A stretch of 64,000 nucleotides of DNA from Streptomyces iakyrus (GTDB lineage Bacteria > Actinomycetota > Actinomycetes > Streptomycetales > Streptomycetaceae). Below are positions 8,304 through 16,894 of the stretch, piece after piece; the stretch's first letter is position 1; every line of letters begins with the position of its first letter. Below the pieces are notes generated by a model. The model was not told where the DNA came from, searched no databases, and saw only the letters and a program-made list of their open reading frames with translations. The stretch covers positions 124,001-188,000 of the forward strand of contig NZ_JNXI01000015.1 of assembly GCF_000717055.1 (NCBI RefSeq), written 5' to 3'. A program made the translations under genes and the position numbers.

Positions 8304-9359
8304 TCAGTACGTGACCGTGATGCGCCGGGCCGGACCGTCCACGCGTACGGTCCCCCCGTAAGGGATCACCAGCTGCGGATCGGTGTGCCCGAAGTCCACG
8401 TCGAAGACGATCGTGGTGTCGGGGGTGTACATCCGCATGGCGCGCAGGACGGCCTCGCGTTGGCCGGCCGCGTAACGAGCTCCCTCCTCCGGGGTGTTGG
8501 GCTGCTCGAAGGACCATGTCTTCGGCCGGCCCATGAGCAGGGCCGGGAAGCGCCCCAGCAGCCCGCGCTCGCCCATGTTCCGCAGGGTGGCGAAGACCTC
8601 CATTGCGCTCGGCATGCCCTCGGAGGTCTCCAGGAGCAGCACGCCGCCGTCGTACTCCGACAGATCGTGTGCGACCTCCCGGTCGGCCATCAGCAGCCAG
8701 CCGAGGATCTCCAGGCAGCCACCCCAACTGCGGCCCTCGACCACCCGGTCGGGGTTCACCCAGGTCCAGCCGGACCCGGGGCGGGTCTCCGGCTCCGCGT
8801 CGAACGTCGCCGGGTCCGCCCAGTCCCGGTCGATGTCACGCCACCGCTCGGCGGGCCTCAACTCGTACGGCCCCGAGGTGAACAAGGCCGCCCGCAGGGA
8901 CTCGGCGGTCAGTGGGTGCATGGCCCCGGGGCGGCCCAGTTCGCACATCACGCTCCCGCCGTGGAAGCCGACGATGCCGCAGGTGCGCAGGAACGCGAGC
9001 AGGTTCGTGTTGTCGCTCATCCCGAAGAACGGCTTCGGGTGGGCGCGGATCAACTCCCGGTCCAGGTAGGGCAGCACGGTGATCTGGTCGTCGCCGCCGA
9101 TCGACGCGATGACGGCCTTGATCCCCGGGTCGGCGAAGGCTGCGTGGATGTCGTCGGCCCGCTCCTTCGGCGTGGAGCCCATCGTGCGAGTCGCCGGATA
9201 CTCGACCGGTTCCAGCCCGTACTCCTTGCGCAGCCGCTCCAGGCCCAGCTCGTAGGGGAGCGGGAAGAGCCCCGGCAGACCGGAGGAGGGCGAGATCACG
9301 GCGATGCGGTCGCCGGCGGACGGCTTGGGAGGACAGGCCGGGCTCGGAGGGGTCGTCAT
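8304..9359 (-). CDS. S66-family LD-carboxypeptidase / MccF-like serine peptidase
   Basis: A 351-residue cytoplasmic serine peptidase. The catalytic nucleophile sits in GMSDNTN (about residues 114-120), just after the oxyanion strand IGGDDQ. The Glu in LLLETSEG and the His in VDFGHTDPQ complete the Ser-Glu-His triad typical of family S66. The family has two branches: LdcA, which trims murein tetrapeptides in recycling, and MccF, which cleaves microcin-C-like aminoacyl nucleotides. Length and the ETSE segment fit the MccF-like branch, which would give self-immunity or detoxification, but sequence alone does not settle this. It runs divergently from aroQ. Confidence 0.85.
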   Translation of the reverse strand: MTTPPSPACPPKPSAGDRIAVISPSSGLPGLFPLPYELGLERLRKEYGLEPVEYPATRTMGSTPKERADDIHAAFADPGIKAVIASIGGDDQITVLPYLDRELIRAHPKPFFGMSDNTNLLAFLRTCGIVGFHGGSVMCELGRPGAMHPLTAESLRAALFTSGPYELRPAERWRDIDRDWADPATFDAEPETRPGSGWTWVNPDRVVEGRSWGGCLEILGWLLMADREVAHDLSEYDGGVLLLETSEGMPSAMEVFATLRNMGERGLLGRFPALLMGRPKTWSFEQPNTPEEGARYAAGQREAVLRAMRMYTPDTTIVFDVDFGHTDPQLVIPYGGTVRVDGPARRITVTY

Positions 9360-9389
9360 ACCGGGAGGCTACGGTCCGGTGAGCTGCCG

Positions 9390-9473
9390 GCGCACCGTGA
9401 TAAACCGGCCTGCGGGACGGTCTGCCGGCCCCACACCGGGAGGAGATCGGCCCGCGCACCGTGATAGACCGGC
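9390..9473. repeat. 20-bp direct repeat between the S66 gene and aroQ
   Basis: GCGCACCGTGATAAACCGGC at 9390-9409 recurs with a single change (A to G) at 9454-9473, 64 bases later, in the divergent promoter region. It could be a duplicated operator or promoter segment. Confidence 0.6.
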
Positions 9474-9526
9474 AGTGAGCGGCCGTCCACCACGGACCGC
9501 GCGACCCCGAACGGACCGGAGGAACC

Positions 9527-10000
9527 GTGCCCCGCACCCTGGCCCACGCCCCGATCATGATCCTCAACGGGCCCAACCTGAACCTCCTGGGCCAGCGCCA
9601 GCCCGAGATCTACGGCTCGGACACACTCGCCGACGTCGAGGCCCTGTGCGCCAAGGCGGCGGCCGCCCACGGCGGAACCGTCGACTTCCGCCAGTCCAAC
9701 CACGAGGGCGAGCTGGTCGACTGGATCCACGAGGCGCGGCTGAACCACAGCGGCATCGTGATCAACCCCGGTGCCTACTCGCACACCTCCGTCGCCATCC
9801 TGGACGCCCTCAACACCTGTGACGGTCTGCCGGTGCTGGAGGTCCACATCTCCAACATCCACCAGCGCGAGGCGTTCCGGCACCACTCGTACGTCTCGCT
9901 GCGTGCCGACGGGGTCATCGCGGGCTGCGGTGTGCAGGGGTACGTGTTCGGTGTGGAGCGCGTCGCGGCGCTGGCGGGGCCGGGCACGGCGAAGGCGTGA
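9527..10000 (+). CDS. aroQ: 3-dehydroquinate dehydratase, type II
   Basis: A 157-residue enzyme that dehydrates 3-dehydroquinate to 3-dehydroshikimate (shikimate pathway, or quinate breakdown). Type II signatures are all present: [18 protein letters not shown] (catalytic Tyr in EIYG, Arg in GQRQ), [27 protein letters not shown], and [18 protein letters not shown]. The GTG at 9527 has GGAGGAA eight bases upstream. It stands alone here, away from other aro genes. Streptomyces often carry two or more AroQ copies, so this may be the catabolic or the biosynthetic one. Confidence 0.95.
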   Translation: MPRTLAHAPIMILNGPNLNLLGQRQPEIYGSDTLADVEALCAKAAAAHGGTVDFRQSNHEGELVDWIHEARLNHSGIVINPGAYSHTSVAILDALNTCDGLPVLEVHISNIHQREAFRHHSYVSLRADGVIAGCGVQGYVFGVERVAALAGPGTAKA

Positions 10001-10053
10001 GCCGGTGCGGGTAAGGACCGCCGACCATGGTGGGCGCCCCTTACCGCCCGGCT
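10000..10053. terminator. Imperfect hairpin between convergent aroQ and ABC importer
   Basis: AGCCGG...CGGGTAAGG pairs imperfectly with CCTTACCG.CCCGGCT; it sits exactly where the two transcription units converge. Confidence 0.45.
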
Positions 10054-10055
10054 TC

Positions 10056-10808
10056 CTACAGTCTCCCCGCCTCCACGATCCGCCGCAGGAAACGCCGCGT
10101 GCGCTCCTGCCGCGGATCCCCGAAGACCTGCTCGGCGGTGCCGCGCTCCAGCACCACGCCGCCCTCCAGGAAGCACACCTGGTCGGCGACCTCCCGGGCG
10201 AAGCCCATCTCGTGGGTGGCCAGCACCATGGTCATGCCCTCGTCCTTCAGACCGCGGACGACGGTGAGCACCTCGCCCACCAGCTCGGGATCGAGGGCGG
10301 CGGTGATCTCGTCGAGCAGCAGCAGCCGGGGGCGTACGGCCAGGGCGCGCACGATCGCCACCCGCTGCTGCTGGCCGCCGCTCAGCCGGTCCGGATACTC
10401 GCCCGCCTTCCCACCGAGCCCCAGCCGCTCCAGCAGTTCACGCGCGCGTGCCTCGGCCTCGGCCCGGGGCACACCGTGCACACGGCGCGGGGCGAGCGTG
10501 ATGTTGTCCAGCACCGACATGTGCGGGAACAGGTTGTACGCCTGGAACACCACGCCGATCCGGCGCCGCACGGCGTCCTGGTCGGCCCGCGGGTCGGTGA
10601 TCTCCTCGTCGTCCAGCCAGATCGCCCCGTCGTCGATCTCCTCCAGCAGGTTCGCGCACCGCAGCAGGGTGGACTTGCCGGAGCCGGATGCGCCGATCAG
10701 AGCGGTGACGGTGTGCGGGGCGACCTCCAGGTCGACGTCCCGCAGGACGACCGAGCCGCCGAAGGTCTTGCGGACGGACTCCATGCGCAGCACGGGGGTC
10801 TGGCTCAT
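10056..10808 (-). CDS. Polar amino-acid ABC importer, ATP-binding subunit
   Basis: A 250-residue ATPase of the GlnQ/HisP/ArtP type. Walker A is GASGSGKST (about 39-47), the signature is LSGGQQQRVAIVRAL, Walker B is LLLLDEITAALDPE, and the H-loop lies in LATHEMGFA. The start at 10808 overlaps the permease stop by ATGA, so the two are translationally coupled; a longer frame further upstream is only a shadow of the permease gene. Order on the minus strand: binding lipoprotein, permease, ATPase. It energises uptake of an amino acid of unknown identity. Confidence 0.94.
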   Translation of the reverse strand: MSQTPVLRMESVRKTFGGSVVLRDVDLEVAPHTVTALIGASGSGKSTLLRCANLLEEIDDGAIWLDDEEITDPRADQDAVRRRIGVVFQAYNLFPHMSVLDNITLAPRRVHGVPRAEAEARARELLERLGLGGKAGEYPDRLSGGQQQRVAIVRALAVRPRLLLLDEITAALDPELVGEVLTVVRGLKDEGMTMVLATHEMGFAREVADQVCFLEGGVVLERGTAEQVFGDPRQERTRRFLRRIVEAGRL

Positions 10809-11701
10809 ATGGCTCCTCCCTGGGCCTGCCGGCGGTCCATCCGTGCCGTCACCCAGTCCGTGAAGCGGGTCATGGGGATGGTCAGCGCGACGAAGACCAG
10901 CCCCGCGACGATGTAGGGCGTGTAGTTGAGGCTGCGGCCCACGATGATGTCGGCGGCCCGTACAGCGTCCACCGCACCGCCGATCGAGACGAGTCCGGTG
11001 TCCTTCTGCAGCGACACCAGGTCGTTCAGCAGCGGCGGCACCTGACGCCGCACCGCCTGGGGCAGCACCACGTACCGCAGCGCCTGCCGGTTGCTCAGCC
11101 CCAGCGAGCGGGCGGCGGCGCGCTGCGAGGGATGCACGGACTCGATGCCGGCGCGGAACACCTCGGCCACGTACGCGGAGTAGGTCAGGGTGAGCGCTGT
11201 GCCGCCGAGCAGCACCGGGTCGACGGTCACCCCCTGGAGCCGCAGGGCCGGGACGCCGAGGACCACGATCATCAGGTTGATGATGAGCGGCAGCCCCCGG
11301 AAGAAGTCCGTGTACGCCGCGGCCAGGAACCGCAAGGGGAAGAACACCGGGCCGCGCAGCGTGCGGGCGACGGCGATCAGCATGCCGAGGACGAGCACGG
11401 CGGCGCCGCAGACCAGCAGCAGCCGGACGTTCAGCCACAGCCCCTCCAGGACCTTCGGGAGCGCCTCGCGCGCGTACCCCGGGTCGAAGAAGGTCTCCTT
11501 GGTGCGCGGCCAGCCCGGGGCGCTGACGACGACGAGGTAGAGGACGACCGCGGTGACGAGGGTCGAGAGCGCGCCGATCGCCGTCGCGCGCCGGGCGCGA
11601 GCGCGGCTGTACCGCTCCCGGTCCCGGCGCCGCTGCGACGGCATGTAGTCGTCTGGCGTATCGCGCTCGCCGGAGCCCAGCTCCTCCTTGTCGAGCGTCA
11701 C
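10805..11701 (-). CDS. Polar amino-acid ABC importer, permease subunit
   Basis: A 298-residue inner-membrane permease of the HisM/GlnP family, with one extra N-terminal helix. A charged N-terminus (RRRDRERYSRARARRA) precedes the first helix, and the family's EAA-like loop is visible as RAAARSLGLSNRQALRYVVLPQA. The GTG at 11701 overlaps the binding-protein stop (GTGA), which fixes the start; the methionine 12 codons upstream would lie within the previous gene. It is coupled to the ATPase by ATGA. It probably forms a homodimer because no second permease gene is present. Confidence 0.93.
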   Translation of the reverse strand: MTLDKEELGSGERDTPDDYMPSQRRRDRERYSRARARRATAIGALSTLVTAVVLYLVVVSAPGWPRTKETFFDPGYAREALPKVLEGLWLNVRLLLVCGAAVLVLGMLIAVARTLRGPVFFPLRFLAAAYTDFFRGLPLIINLMIVVLGVPALRLQGVTVDPVLLGGTALTLTYSAYVAEVFRAGIESVHPSQRAAARSLGLSNRQALRYVVLPQAVRRQVPPLLNDLVSLQKDTGLVSIGGAVDAVRAADIIVGRSLNYTPYIVAGLVFVALTIPMTRFTDWVTARMDRRQAQGGAI

Positions 11702-12570
11702 TTGAGCACCGGCGCGTCGACGGCGTCCGACAGCCACTGCTGCTCGATTTTCGCGAGCGTGCCGTCCCCGCGCAGGCTGTCCACGGCCCGCGAGACGCAG
11801 GAGGTGAGCGCGCTGCCCTTGTCCAGCACGAGGCCGAACTGCTCCGGTGTGCCGCCCTGTTGCTCGAACTGACCGACGATCGTCGCGTCGGTGACCTCGG
11901 TCCCGGTGATGTAGAACGCGGTCGGCAGATCGACGACGATCGCGTCGACCTGGCCGTTCTTCAGCGCGGACTTGGCCTGGTCGTTCTTGGCGTAGACGGC
12001 CGCGGCCTGCTCGGGCTTCACCACGTCGTCGATGGAGGCGAGGCTGGTGGTGCCGACCTGGGCGCCCAGCTTCACGCCCTTCAGATCCGCGATGCTCTTC
12101 GCCTTCGCGGCCTTGGAGCCCTTCAGCGCGACGACGGCCTGGCGCACGTCGTAGTAGCCGGAGGAGAAGTCCACGGCCTTCTTGCGCTCCTCGCTGACGG
12201 ACACCTGGTTGATGTCGAAGTCGAAGGTCTTCTCACCGGGTGCGAAAGCCTTGTTGAAAGGGACGGTCTGCCAGGCGACCTCGTCCTTGGCGTAACCGAG
12301 CCGGTCGGCCACGGCGTAGGCGACCGCCGACTCGAACCCCTTGCCGTTGGCGGGCTTGCCGTCCTTGAACCACGGCTCGTAGGCGGGCTCGTCGGTGGCG
12401 ATCGTCAGCCTGCCCGAGGTCCGGGTGGCCAACGCGCCCTTCTCACACGTGCTTCCGGCGGACGACGACGGCTCGCCCGACTCCTCAGGCTGCGGAGCGC
12501 AGCTCACGGCGGCACTGAGCAGTACGACGGCGACGGCAGCGCGGCACAGGGTGCGCGGGGCAGGATGCAT
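11698..12570 (-). CDS. Amino-acid ABC importer, substrate-binding lipoprotein
   Basis: A 290-residue family 3 periplasmic-type binding protein. The N-terminus has a basic start, a hydrophobic segment (AAVAVVLLSAAVSC) and a lipobox Cys near residue 25, so it should be anchored to the membrane outer face. The mature part begins GRLTIATDEPAYEPWF and includes GFESAVAYAVADRLGY and DFDINQVSVSEERKKAVDFS, typical of glutamine/arginine/histidine-type binders. The ligand is unknown. The ATG at 12570 is chosen because the signal peptide begins there; upstream in-frame codons (to 12687) do not look like protein. First gene of its operon. Confidence 0.92.
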   Translation of the reverse strand: MHPAPRTLCRAAVAVVLLSAAVSCAPQPEESGEPSSSAGSTCEKGALATRTSGRLTIATDEPAYEPWFKDGKPANGKGFESAVAYAVADRLGYAKDEVAWQTVPFNKAFAPGEKTFDFDINQVSVSEERKKAVDFSSGYYDVRQAVVALKGSKAAKAKSIADLKGVKLGAQVGTTSLASIDDVVKPEQAAAVYAKNDQAKSALKNGQVDAIVVDLPTAFYITGTEVTDATIVGQFEQQGGTPEQFGLVLDKGSALTSCVSRAVDSLRGDGTLAKIEQQWLSDAVDAPVLK

Positions 12571-12891
12571 GGCGGGAGATTGACAGCCGACGGTCCCGTC
12601 TGTCGAGGTCACGACGCCACATGTCCGGATCGTGGGAACGGGTGTTGCAATCTCGTGAACACGCCCCGGATGCGGCCGTGTTGGCATGCGCCGGGGCCGC
12701 CGGCCGAGGGCGGGGATCGACAGGCCGGCGGCCCATCCGCCCAGGAGCCGTCATCCTGCGCGGGGCTGCCAACAGTTGACTGCGCAACCAGCTTCGAGGG
12801 GAGCGCGTGTGCGACACCGGCGTGTGCGAACGATTCACACGGGGCGCGTGCGCGGCTCACCGCTCGACGCGACCGCGCCCCGCACAGCCGT

Positions 12892-13030
12892 TCACCACCC
12901 GCGCGCGTGCCACTCCGGCAGGTGCGGGCGCTCCGCGCCCAGGCTCGTGTCGTTGCCGTGCCCCGGGTAGACCCAGGTCTCGTCCGGAAGGACGTCGAAG
13001 ATCTTGGTCTCGACGTCGTGGAGGACGAGG
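12892..13030 (-). pseudogene. 3' remnant of an MBL-fold hydrolase gene (second copy of the 19096 gene end)
   Basis: About 45 codons encode HDVETKIFDVLPDETWVYPG, then HGNDTSLGAERPHLPEWHARGW-like sequence (shown in two parts), ending in a stop. It is plainly homologous to the last 45 codons of the intact MBL gene at 19096-19749 (which has LETKVFNVLPDETWVYPGHG). The remnant has no 5' part: similarity stops near base 13030. DNA identity with 19093-19220 is high but not perfect (for example DTSLGAERPHL against DTTIGTERPHL), so the two copies have diverged or came from different strains. Both face left. The pair brackets the island between them. Confidence 0.85.
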
Positions 13031-13036
13031 TCGGTG

Positions 13037-13226
13037 CGGACGCATACACCGGACCGATCTACTTCATGATCACAACGTGTCGCGCGAGGAGCGGGCCCGT
13101 GAGCTCGCGGCCGCACTCCACGCCGCTCTGCACGGCGACCTGGAACCTCTTCACCGCGCCGTCCCCCCACGTCCTGAGTCTGAACTCCAGGGCCCTGGCG
13201 CATCCTCGTTGGCCAGCCCGGATTAC
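13037..13226. other. Intergenic stretch with a possible coding remnant
   Basis: No complete gene. On the plus strand around 13075-13170 one frame reads REERARELAAALHAALHGDL, which looks like a helical protein fragment with normal Streptomyces codon use, but there is no start or domain to support it. Confidence 0.35.
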
Positions 13227-13463
13227 TCAGAACAAAGAGGTGACACGGCTTCTCAGGGCGTCGTGGTTGCCGTGCTGGTCGAACTCGACCGGCTCGCCGG
13301 TGCTGACTTCGTGCAGCTGCCCGTCCCGGCCGTGCTGGTAGTACCCGCGACCGCCGGAGTCCTCGAAGTGTGCCGCCCTGCTGGCGGGTGAGCGGTCGTA
13401 GCGGCGGATGCCGAGAGGCCGGGCGTAGCGCTGGAAGTCGGCGTTCGCAGTCCCGTCGTCGCC
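13227..13463 (-). pseudogene. Gene fragment of unknown function (no start codon)
   Basis: A 78-codon open stretch begins directly after a TAA (13464-13466) and has no start codon. It reads GDDGTANADFQRYARPLG, then a Tyr/Gly/His-rich section including GGRGYYQHGRDGQLHEVS and VEFDQHGNHDAL, ending in TSLF and a TGA. Codon third positions are strongly G/C, unlike the other two frames, so this was once coding. It appears to be the 3' end of a gene cut off at its 5' side. No family recognised. Confidence 0.5.
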
Positions 13464-13683
13464 TTAACGGTGCGCCAATGGATCCGAAGGAGGTACTTAC
13501 CCGTGCCCGCGCGCGTGGACCTGCGCAAGTAGCGCGACAACCCGGCGATCCGTGCCGGTTTGTCCGGCCTCGGTGGGCTGTGAGGTGCCACCCGATGGCC
13601 TTTGCACATTCCGTTCCGCTTAGGCTTTCCGCTGGCCCGCGCCGCGCTAGGTGGCTGCGGGATGTCTGAGAGGTGGAAGGCCG

Positions 13684-15144
13684 ATGCCCGAGCAGGCTTC
13701 GGCATCCGAGGAGGGCGCTACTGACAAGCGCCTGCATCTGGTGCCCGACGAGGTAGTCGAGGTCGGCCGGATGGAGGCGGTGCGCCGCTACGACATCCTC
13801 GACACTCCGCCCGACGGCGCGTTCGACCGGGTGGCTGCGCTGGCAGCCCGCCTGTTCGACGTCCCCGTGGCGACGGTGACGATCGTGGACGAGGACCGGA
13901 TCTGGTTCAAGGCCGCGCACGGCCTGGACGGGGTCAGCGAGATCGGCCGGGACCCGGGCCTGTGCGGCTCCGCGGTCCTGCGGGACGATGCGCTGGTCAT
14001 TCCCGACACTCTGCTCGACGACGTCGCCTGCGCCAACCCGCTGGTCACCGGGCCGCTCGGCGTGCGGTTCTACGCCGCCGCGCCGATCACCACGACGGAC
14101 GGGCACAAGCTGGGCACGGTCAACGTCCTGGACACCAAGGCCCGCTCCATCACCTCCGAACAGACTGCCACCCTGACCGATCTGGCGGCGATCGTGCTGG
14201 ACGAGATGGAGCTGCGCCTGTCCGCGTTGCGCACCGTGCGTCAGGAGCAGCGGGCCGCTGAGGCTGAGCGGGCGGCCCGGGAGCAGGCGGAGAGGGACAA
14301 GGCGGCGATCGCCTCCTTCGCCTCCACTTTGCAGCGCACTCTGTTGCCGCCGGCGCTGCCGACGGTGCCCGGCCTGGAGCTGGCCTGTCATTACCACACC
14401 GCGTCCGTGCACGACGTGGGCGGAGACTTCTACGACGTCTTCCCCCTGCCCGCCGGGAAGTGGGGATTGTTCCTGGGGGACGTGTGCGGCAAGGGCGCCG
14501 AGGCGGCCACTATCACCTCCCTGGCCCGCTACACCCTGCGGGCCTCCGCCCAGCACACGGACGATCCTGTCGCGGTACTTGAGGCCCTGAACAGCGCCCT
14601 GCTGGCCGATGTGTGGGCGGGCAGCCGGTTCTGCACAGCTTTCTTCGCCATCCTCACCCCTGATGCGGCCGGGGGCTTCACGGTGGAGCTGGCCACCGGT
14701 GGCCACCCCCCGGCCTACCACCTCAGCCCCGCCCCGCCCGAAGCCGGGCCCGCCACGCACACGCGGGTGAAAGCGGTCAGTCCCAAGGGCGGCATGCTCA
14801 TCGGGGCCTTCCCCGGCGCCTGCTTCGCCTCCACCACCCTCCACCTCGCCGAAGGCCAGGCCCTGCTCCTCTACACCGACGGCCTGACCGAGGCGCGCGT
14901 CAGCACCGACGCCATGCTCGGTGACGAGGGCCTTACGGGCTTCCTCACCGCTCGTCCCGCCTCGTGTGGGGCGGCGCAGTTGGTCCAGGACACCGTCGGT
15001 CTGCTGGACGCCCTGCCCGAGGGAGCGAGTGACGACGTCGCCCTGCTGGCTCTGTCGGTTCCCGCTCCCGACCAGGCCGCCGCCGCGACGGGGGCCGAAT
15101 TCACCGCCCACACCACCGCCGCGCCCGTCGGCGAGGAGCACTGA
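13684..15144 (+). CDS. GAF-domain PP2C-type (SpoIIE/RsbU) serine phosphatase
   Basis: A 486-residue protein. Residues ~25-180 form a GAF sensor domain (MEAVRRYDILDTPPDGAFDR, then VATVTIVDEDRIWFK). A short coiled linker rich in Glu/Ala/Arg (EQRAAEAERAAREQAERDK, ~200-220) follows. Residues ~240-465 are a SpoIIE phosphatase with the metal-binding motifs VGGDFYDVFP, FLGDVCGKGAEAA, LYTDGLTEAR and GASDDVALLAL all intact. Such enzymes dephosphorylate STAS anti-anti-sigma factors to release a sigma factor. The STAS protein encoded 5 bp downstream is the obvious substrate; no kinase (RsbW type) or sigma gene is nearby. Start: ATG 13684 with GAGAGG upstream. Lies in the putative island. Confidence 0.9.
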   Translation: MPEQASASEEGATDKRLHLVPDEVVEVGRMEAVRRYDILDTPPDGAFDRVAALAARLFDVPVATVTIVDEDRIWFKAAHGLDGVSEIGRDPGLCGSAVLRDDALVIPDTLLDDVACANPLVTGPLGVRFYAAAPITTTDGHKLGTVNVLDTKARSITSEQTATLTDLAAIVLDEMELRLSALRTVRQEQRAAEAERAAREQAERDKAAIASFASTLQRTLLPPALPTVPGLELACHYHTASVHDVGGDFYDVFPLPAGKWGLFLGDVCGKGAEAATITSLARYTLRASAQHTDDPVAVLEALNSALLADVWAGSRFCTAFFAILTPDAAGGFTVELATGGHPPAYHLSPAPPEAGPATHTRVKAVSPKGGMLIGAFPGACFASTTLHLAEGQALLLYTDGLTEARVSTDAMLGDEGLTGFLTARPASCGAAQLVQDTVGLLDALPEGASDDVALLALSVPAPDQAAAATGAEFTAHTTAAPVGEEH

Positions 15145-15149
15145 CCGCC

Positions 15150-15518
15150 ATGACCGAGGACATCGAGCTGACCCTGACCGCCACCCCCGGCCCCGCAGCG
15201 GTCGCCACCGTCACCGGTGAGGTCGACCTGCATACCGCGCCCGGCTTGCGTACCCGCGCGCTGGAGCTGATCGACCAAGGCCACCACCACTTGATCCTGG
15301 ACCTGTCGGGTGTGGGCTTCTGTGACTCCGCCGGCCTCAGCGCACTGATCGGCATCTGGCACGGCGCCCAGGAAGCGGGCGGCTCCCTGGCCCTGGCCGC
15401 CATCCCCGACCGGCTGATGCGCATGCTCACCCTCACCGGAGTGGACAGCCTCCTGCCCCACTACGCGAGCACCGCCGACGCGCTCAGCGCCCACCAGGGC
15501 GCCCCCGACGCCGCCTGA
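15150..15518 (+). CDS. STAS-domain anti-sigma factor antagonist
   Basis: A 122-residue single STAS domain. It carries the SpoIIAA/RsbV hallmark DLSGVGFCDSAGLSALIG (about residues 50-67), where the Ser of DSAGL is the residue phosphorylated by a partner kinase. The start lies 5 bp after the phosphatase stop, so both are co-translated as a partner-switching pair. In the unphosphorylated form it would bind an anti-sigma kinase. The missing kinase and sigma factor must be encoded elsewhere, which Streptomyces often show. Confidence 0.92.
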   Translation: MTEDIELTLTATPGPAAVATVTGEVDLHTAPGLRTRALELIDQGHHHLILDLSGVGFCDSAGLSALIGIWHGAQEAGGSLALAAIPDRLMRMLTLTGVDSLLPHYASTADALSAHQGAPDAA

Positions 15519-15892
15519 ACCGCTCGTCGCCCGCCTCTCGCGTCGCTCCCCGGGCGGCGAAGCCCGGCCTGTGCGGTGGTACAACGAACGGCCAGGCGGC
15601 CTCGGGTGGGGTTCAGTCCCCGAGGCCGTCGTCGCGGTTGGCAGCGGCGGACGCCAGGGAGCGGTTGCGGTTGATCTGGTTCCCGTTGATCTAGTTCCGT
15701 TGCGGTCCACCCGCATCCCCGACTTGCGGTAGACCGCAACTCCGGGACGACGCTCCACCGCAACTCGCGGCGGCTGGACGACGCCCGGGTGCCAGCGCCT
15801 GCCCAGGGCTGTATGTGAACCGGTTGACGTACAGCGGCCGCCGCCCACGGCGGCCGGGCTCGCGCGGGCGGAAGCCCTGATGGCGTCCGGGC
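15519..15892. other. Non-coding stretch between STAS gene and recombinase remnant
   Basis: No credible gene on either strand. It holds the cluster of TTGCGGT heptamers described separately and a 14-bp direct repeat GTTGATCT(G/A)GTTCC at 15670-15683 and 15685-15698. Confidence 0.6.
15665..15763. repeat. Cluster of TTGCGGT heptamers in both orientations
   Basis: TTGCGGT occurs at 15665-15671, 15700-15706 and 15724-15730; its complement ACCGCAA at 15733-15739 and 15757-15763. The middle pair forms a palindrome with a 2-base centre (15724-15739). The array lies ~130 bp beyond the 3' end of the broken recombinase gene and could be its former res/att-like binding region. Confidence 0.55.
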
Positions 15893-16508
15893 TCATTCGG
15901 TGCGGTCGACGTCCTCGGCGAGGATGCGGTAGACGGTAGCGACCGAGGGCCGCTTGACCCCCTGAAGGGAGCCGGTGAGGAGTTCAAGCTGGATGTCGTG
16001 GTGGCGCAGGTCCTCGCGATGGTCAGCAGCTCGGCGGCGCTGCGGCCGAGGCGTTTCATCTTGTGCACCGTGAAGATCACCCGCTGATGCGGGACGGCCA
16101 TCTTGATGCTGCGGGCGAAGTCCATCCCCTTGACGAACTCCGGCCTCACCTTGACCCGGGTGCTGATCTTCTCCGCGAAGACCGGGTCACAGCCCGCCTC
16201 TTCCAGGGCGTCGAGCTGGCTCTGGAGCTCTTGCTGAGCGGTACTGCAACGGGCGTACCCCACCCTCGTGGGCTTCGTCGCGGCCTCCGGGACCGCGGCC
16301 TCGATCGCCGGGCCCACCTCCCACGCGCGGCCGGGGCCGCGGTCGGAAGGGGTGCGGACTTCGAGTTCGGCACGGAGTTGGGGGACGAGCACGAACCGCG
16401 GGGTGTGGTACTTCGGGGCGACCTTGCCGCCGCGGGTGCGGCAGGCACCTCACAGGTCGGACAGCCGAACTGTTCGACAGCGGCGGCCAGTTCGGCGAGC
16501 TGTGTCAC
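15893..16508 (-). pseudogene. Serine recombinase (resolvase/invertase), frameshifted and internally deleted
   Basis: Pieces of one actinobacterial serine recombinase lie in order but in three reading frames. The first (from GTG 16508) has a Cys pair, AVEQFGCPTCEVP, typical of the N-terminal extension of this group. The second reads CRTRGGKVAPKYHTPRFVLV and then the catalytic domain start RVGYARCSTAQQELQSQLDA, with the active-site Ser in RCST, and HKMKRLGRSAAELLTIA. The third reads EDLRHHDIQLELLTGSLQG, then jumps directly to VKRPSVATVYRILAED, the C-terminal helix-turn-helix. The ~70 residues normally between these (long E helix) are absent. Frameshifts fall near 16450 and 16020. It cannot make active enzyme. 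Confidence 0.82.
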
Positions 16509-16894
16509 GTCGCAGAACCTATCGCAAGGGGCCTGTACGAAAGCTGTTTTGAGAGAGGTTGTGAGAACGGAGATGAGGGGCAAACCGGGCGCGGTCCGGT
16601 GGTGATCGCGATCTCTCAGGACTACTCATTTCTGCGAGTGCGGAGCGTGACGGCCGTTACGTTCCGCTCCCAGTCATGTTGTCGCACCGGATGGTCGGGG
16701 CGGTGGACTATGTTGTGGGGATGACTACCGGGATGGCATCGCGCCGCACACGGATTGGCGACCCGGTGCTCTTCTGAGCGCCGTACGGGCCTGTGCGGGC
16801 CCGCTGTTCGATCGAGGTTCTTGCGCTGCTGCGCGGGCTCCGCCTCCGTCGTGTTGATCACAGGCTCGACACATCAACCACGACAGGAGACTTC
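16509..16894. other. Non-coding stretch upstream of dienelactone hydrolase
   Basis: No gene supported. A near-palindrome GTGACGGCCGTTAC lies at about 16647-16660 inside a larger GGAGCG...CGCTCC context. A TATGTT box near 16709 precedes a tiny 18-codon frame at 16722 that I could not assign. Confidence 0.4.

Noticed and set aside
12807..13391. Plus-strand 194-codon frame over the MBL remnant
   Set aside because: It joins an antisense stretch of the remnant to unrelated sequence; no start signal or domain.
16722..16778. An 18-codon frame after a TATGTT box
   Set aside because: Too short, no family, in a decayed region; could be the stump of a lost gene, but nothing supports translation.
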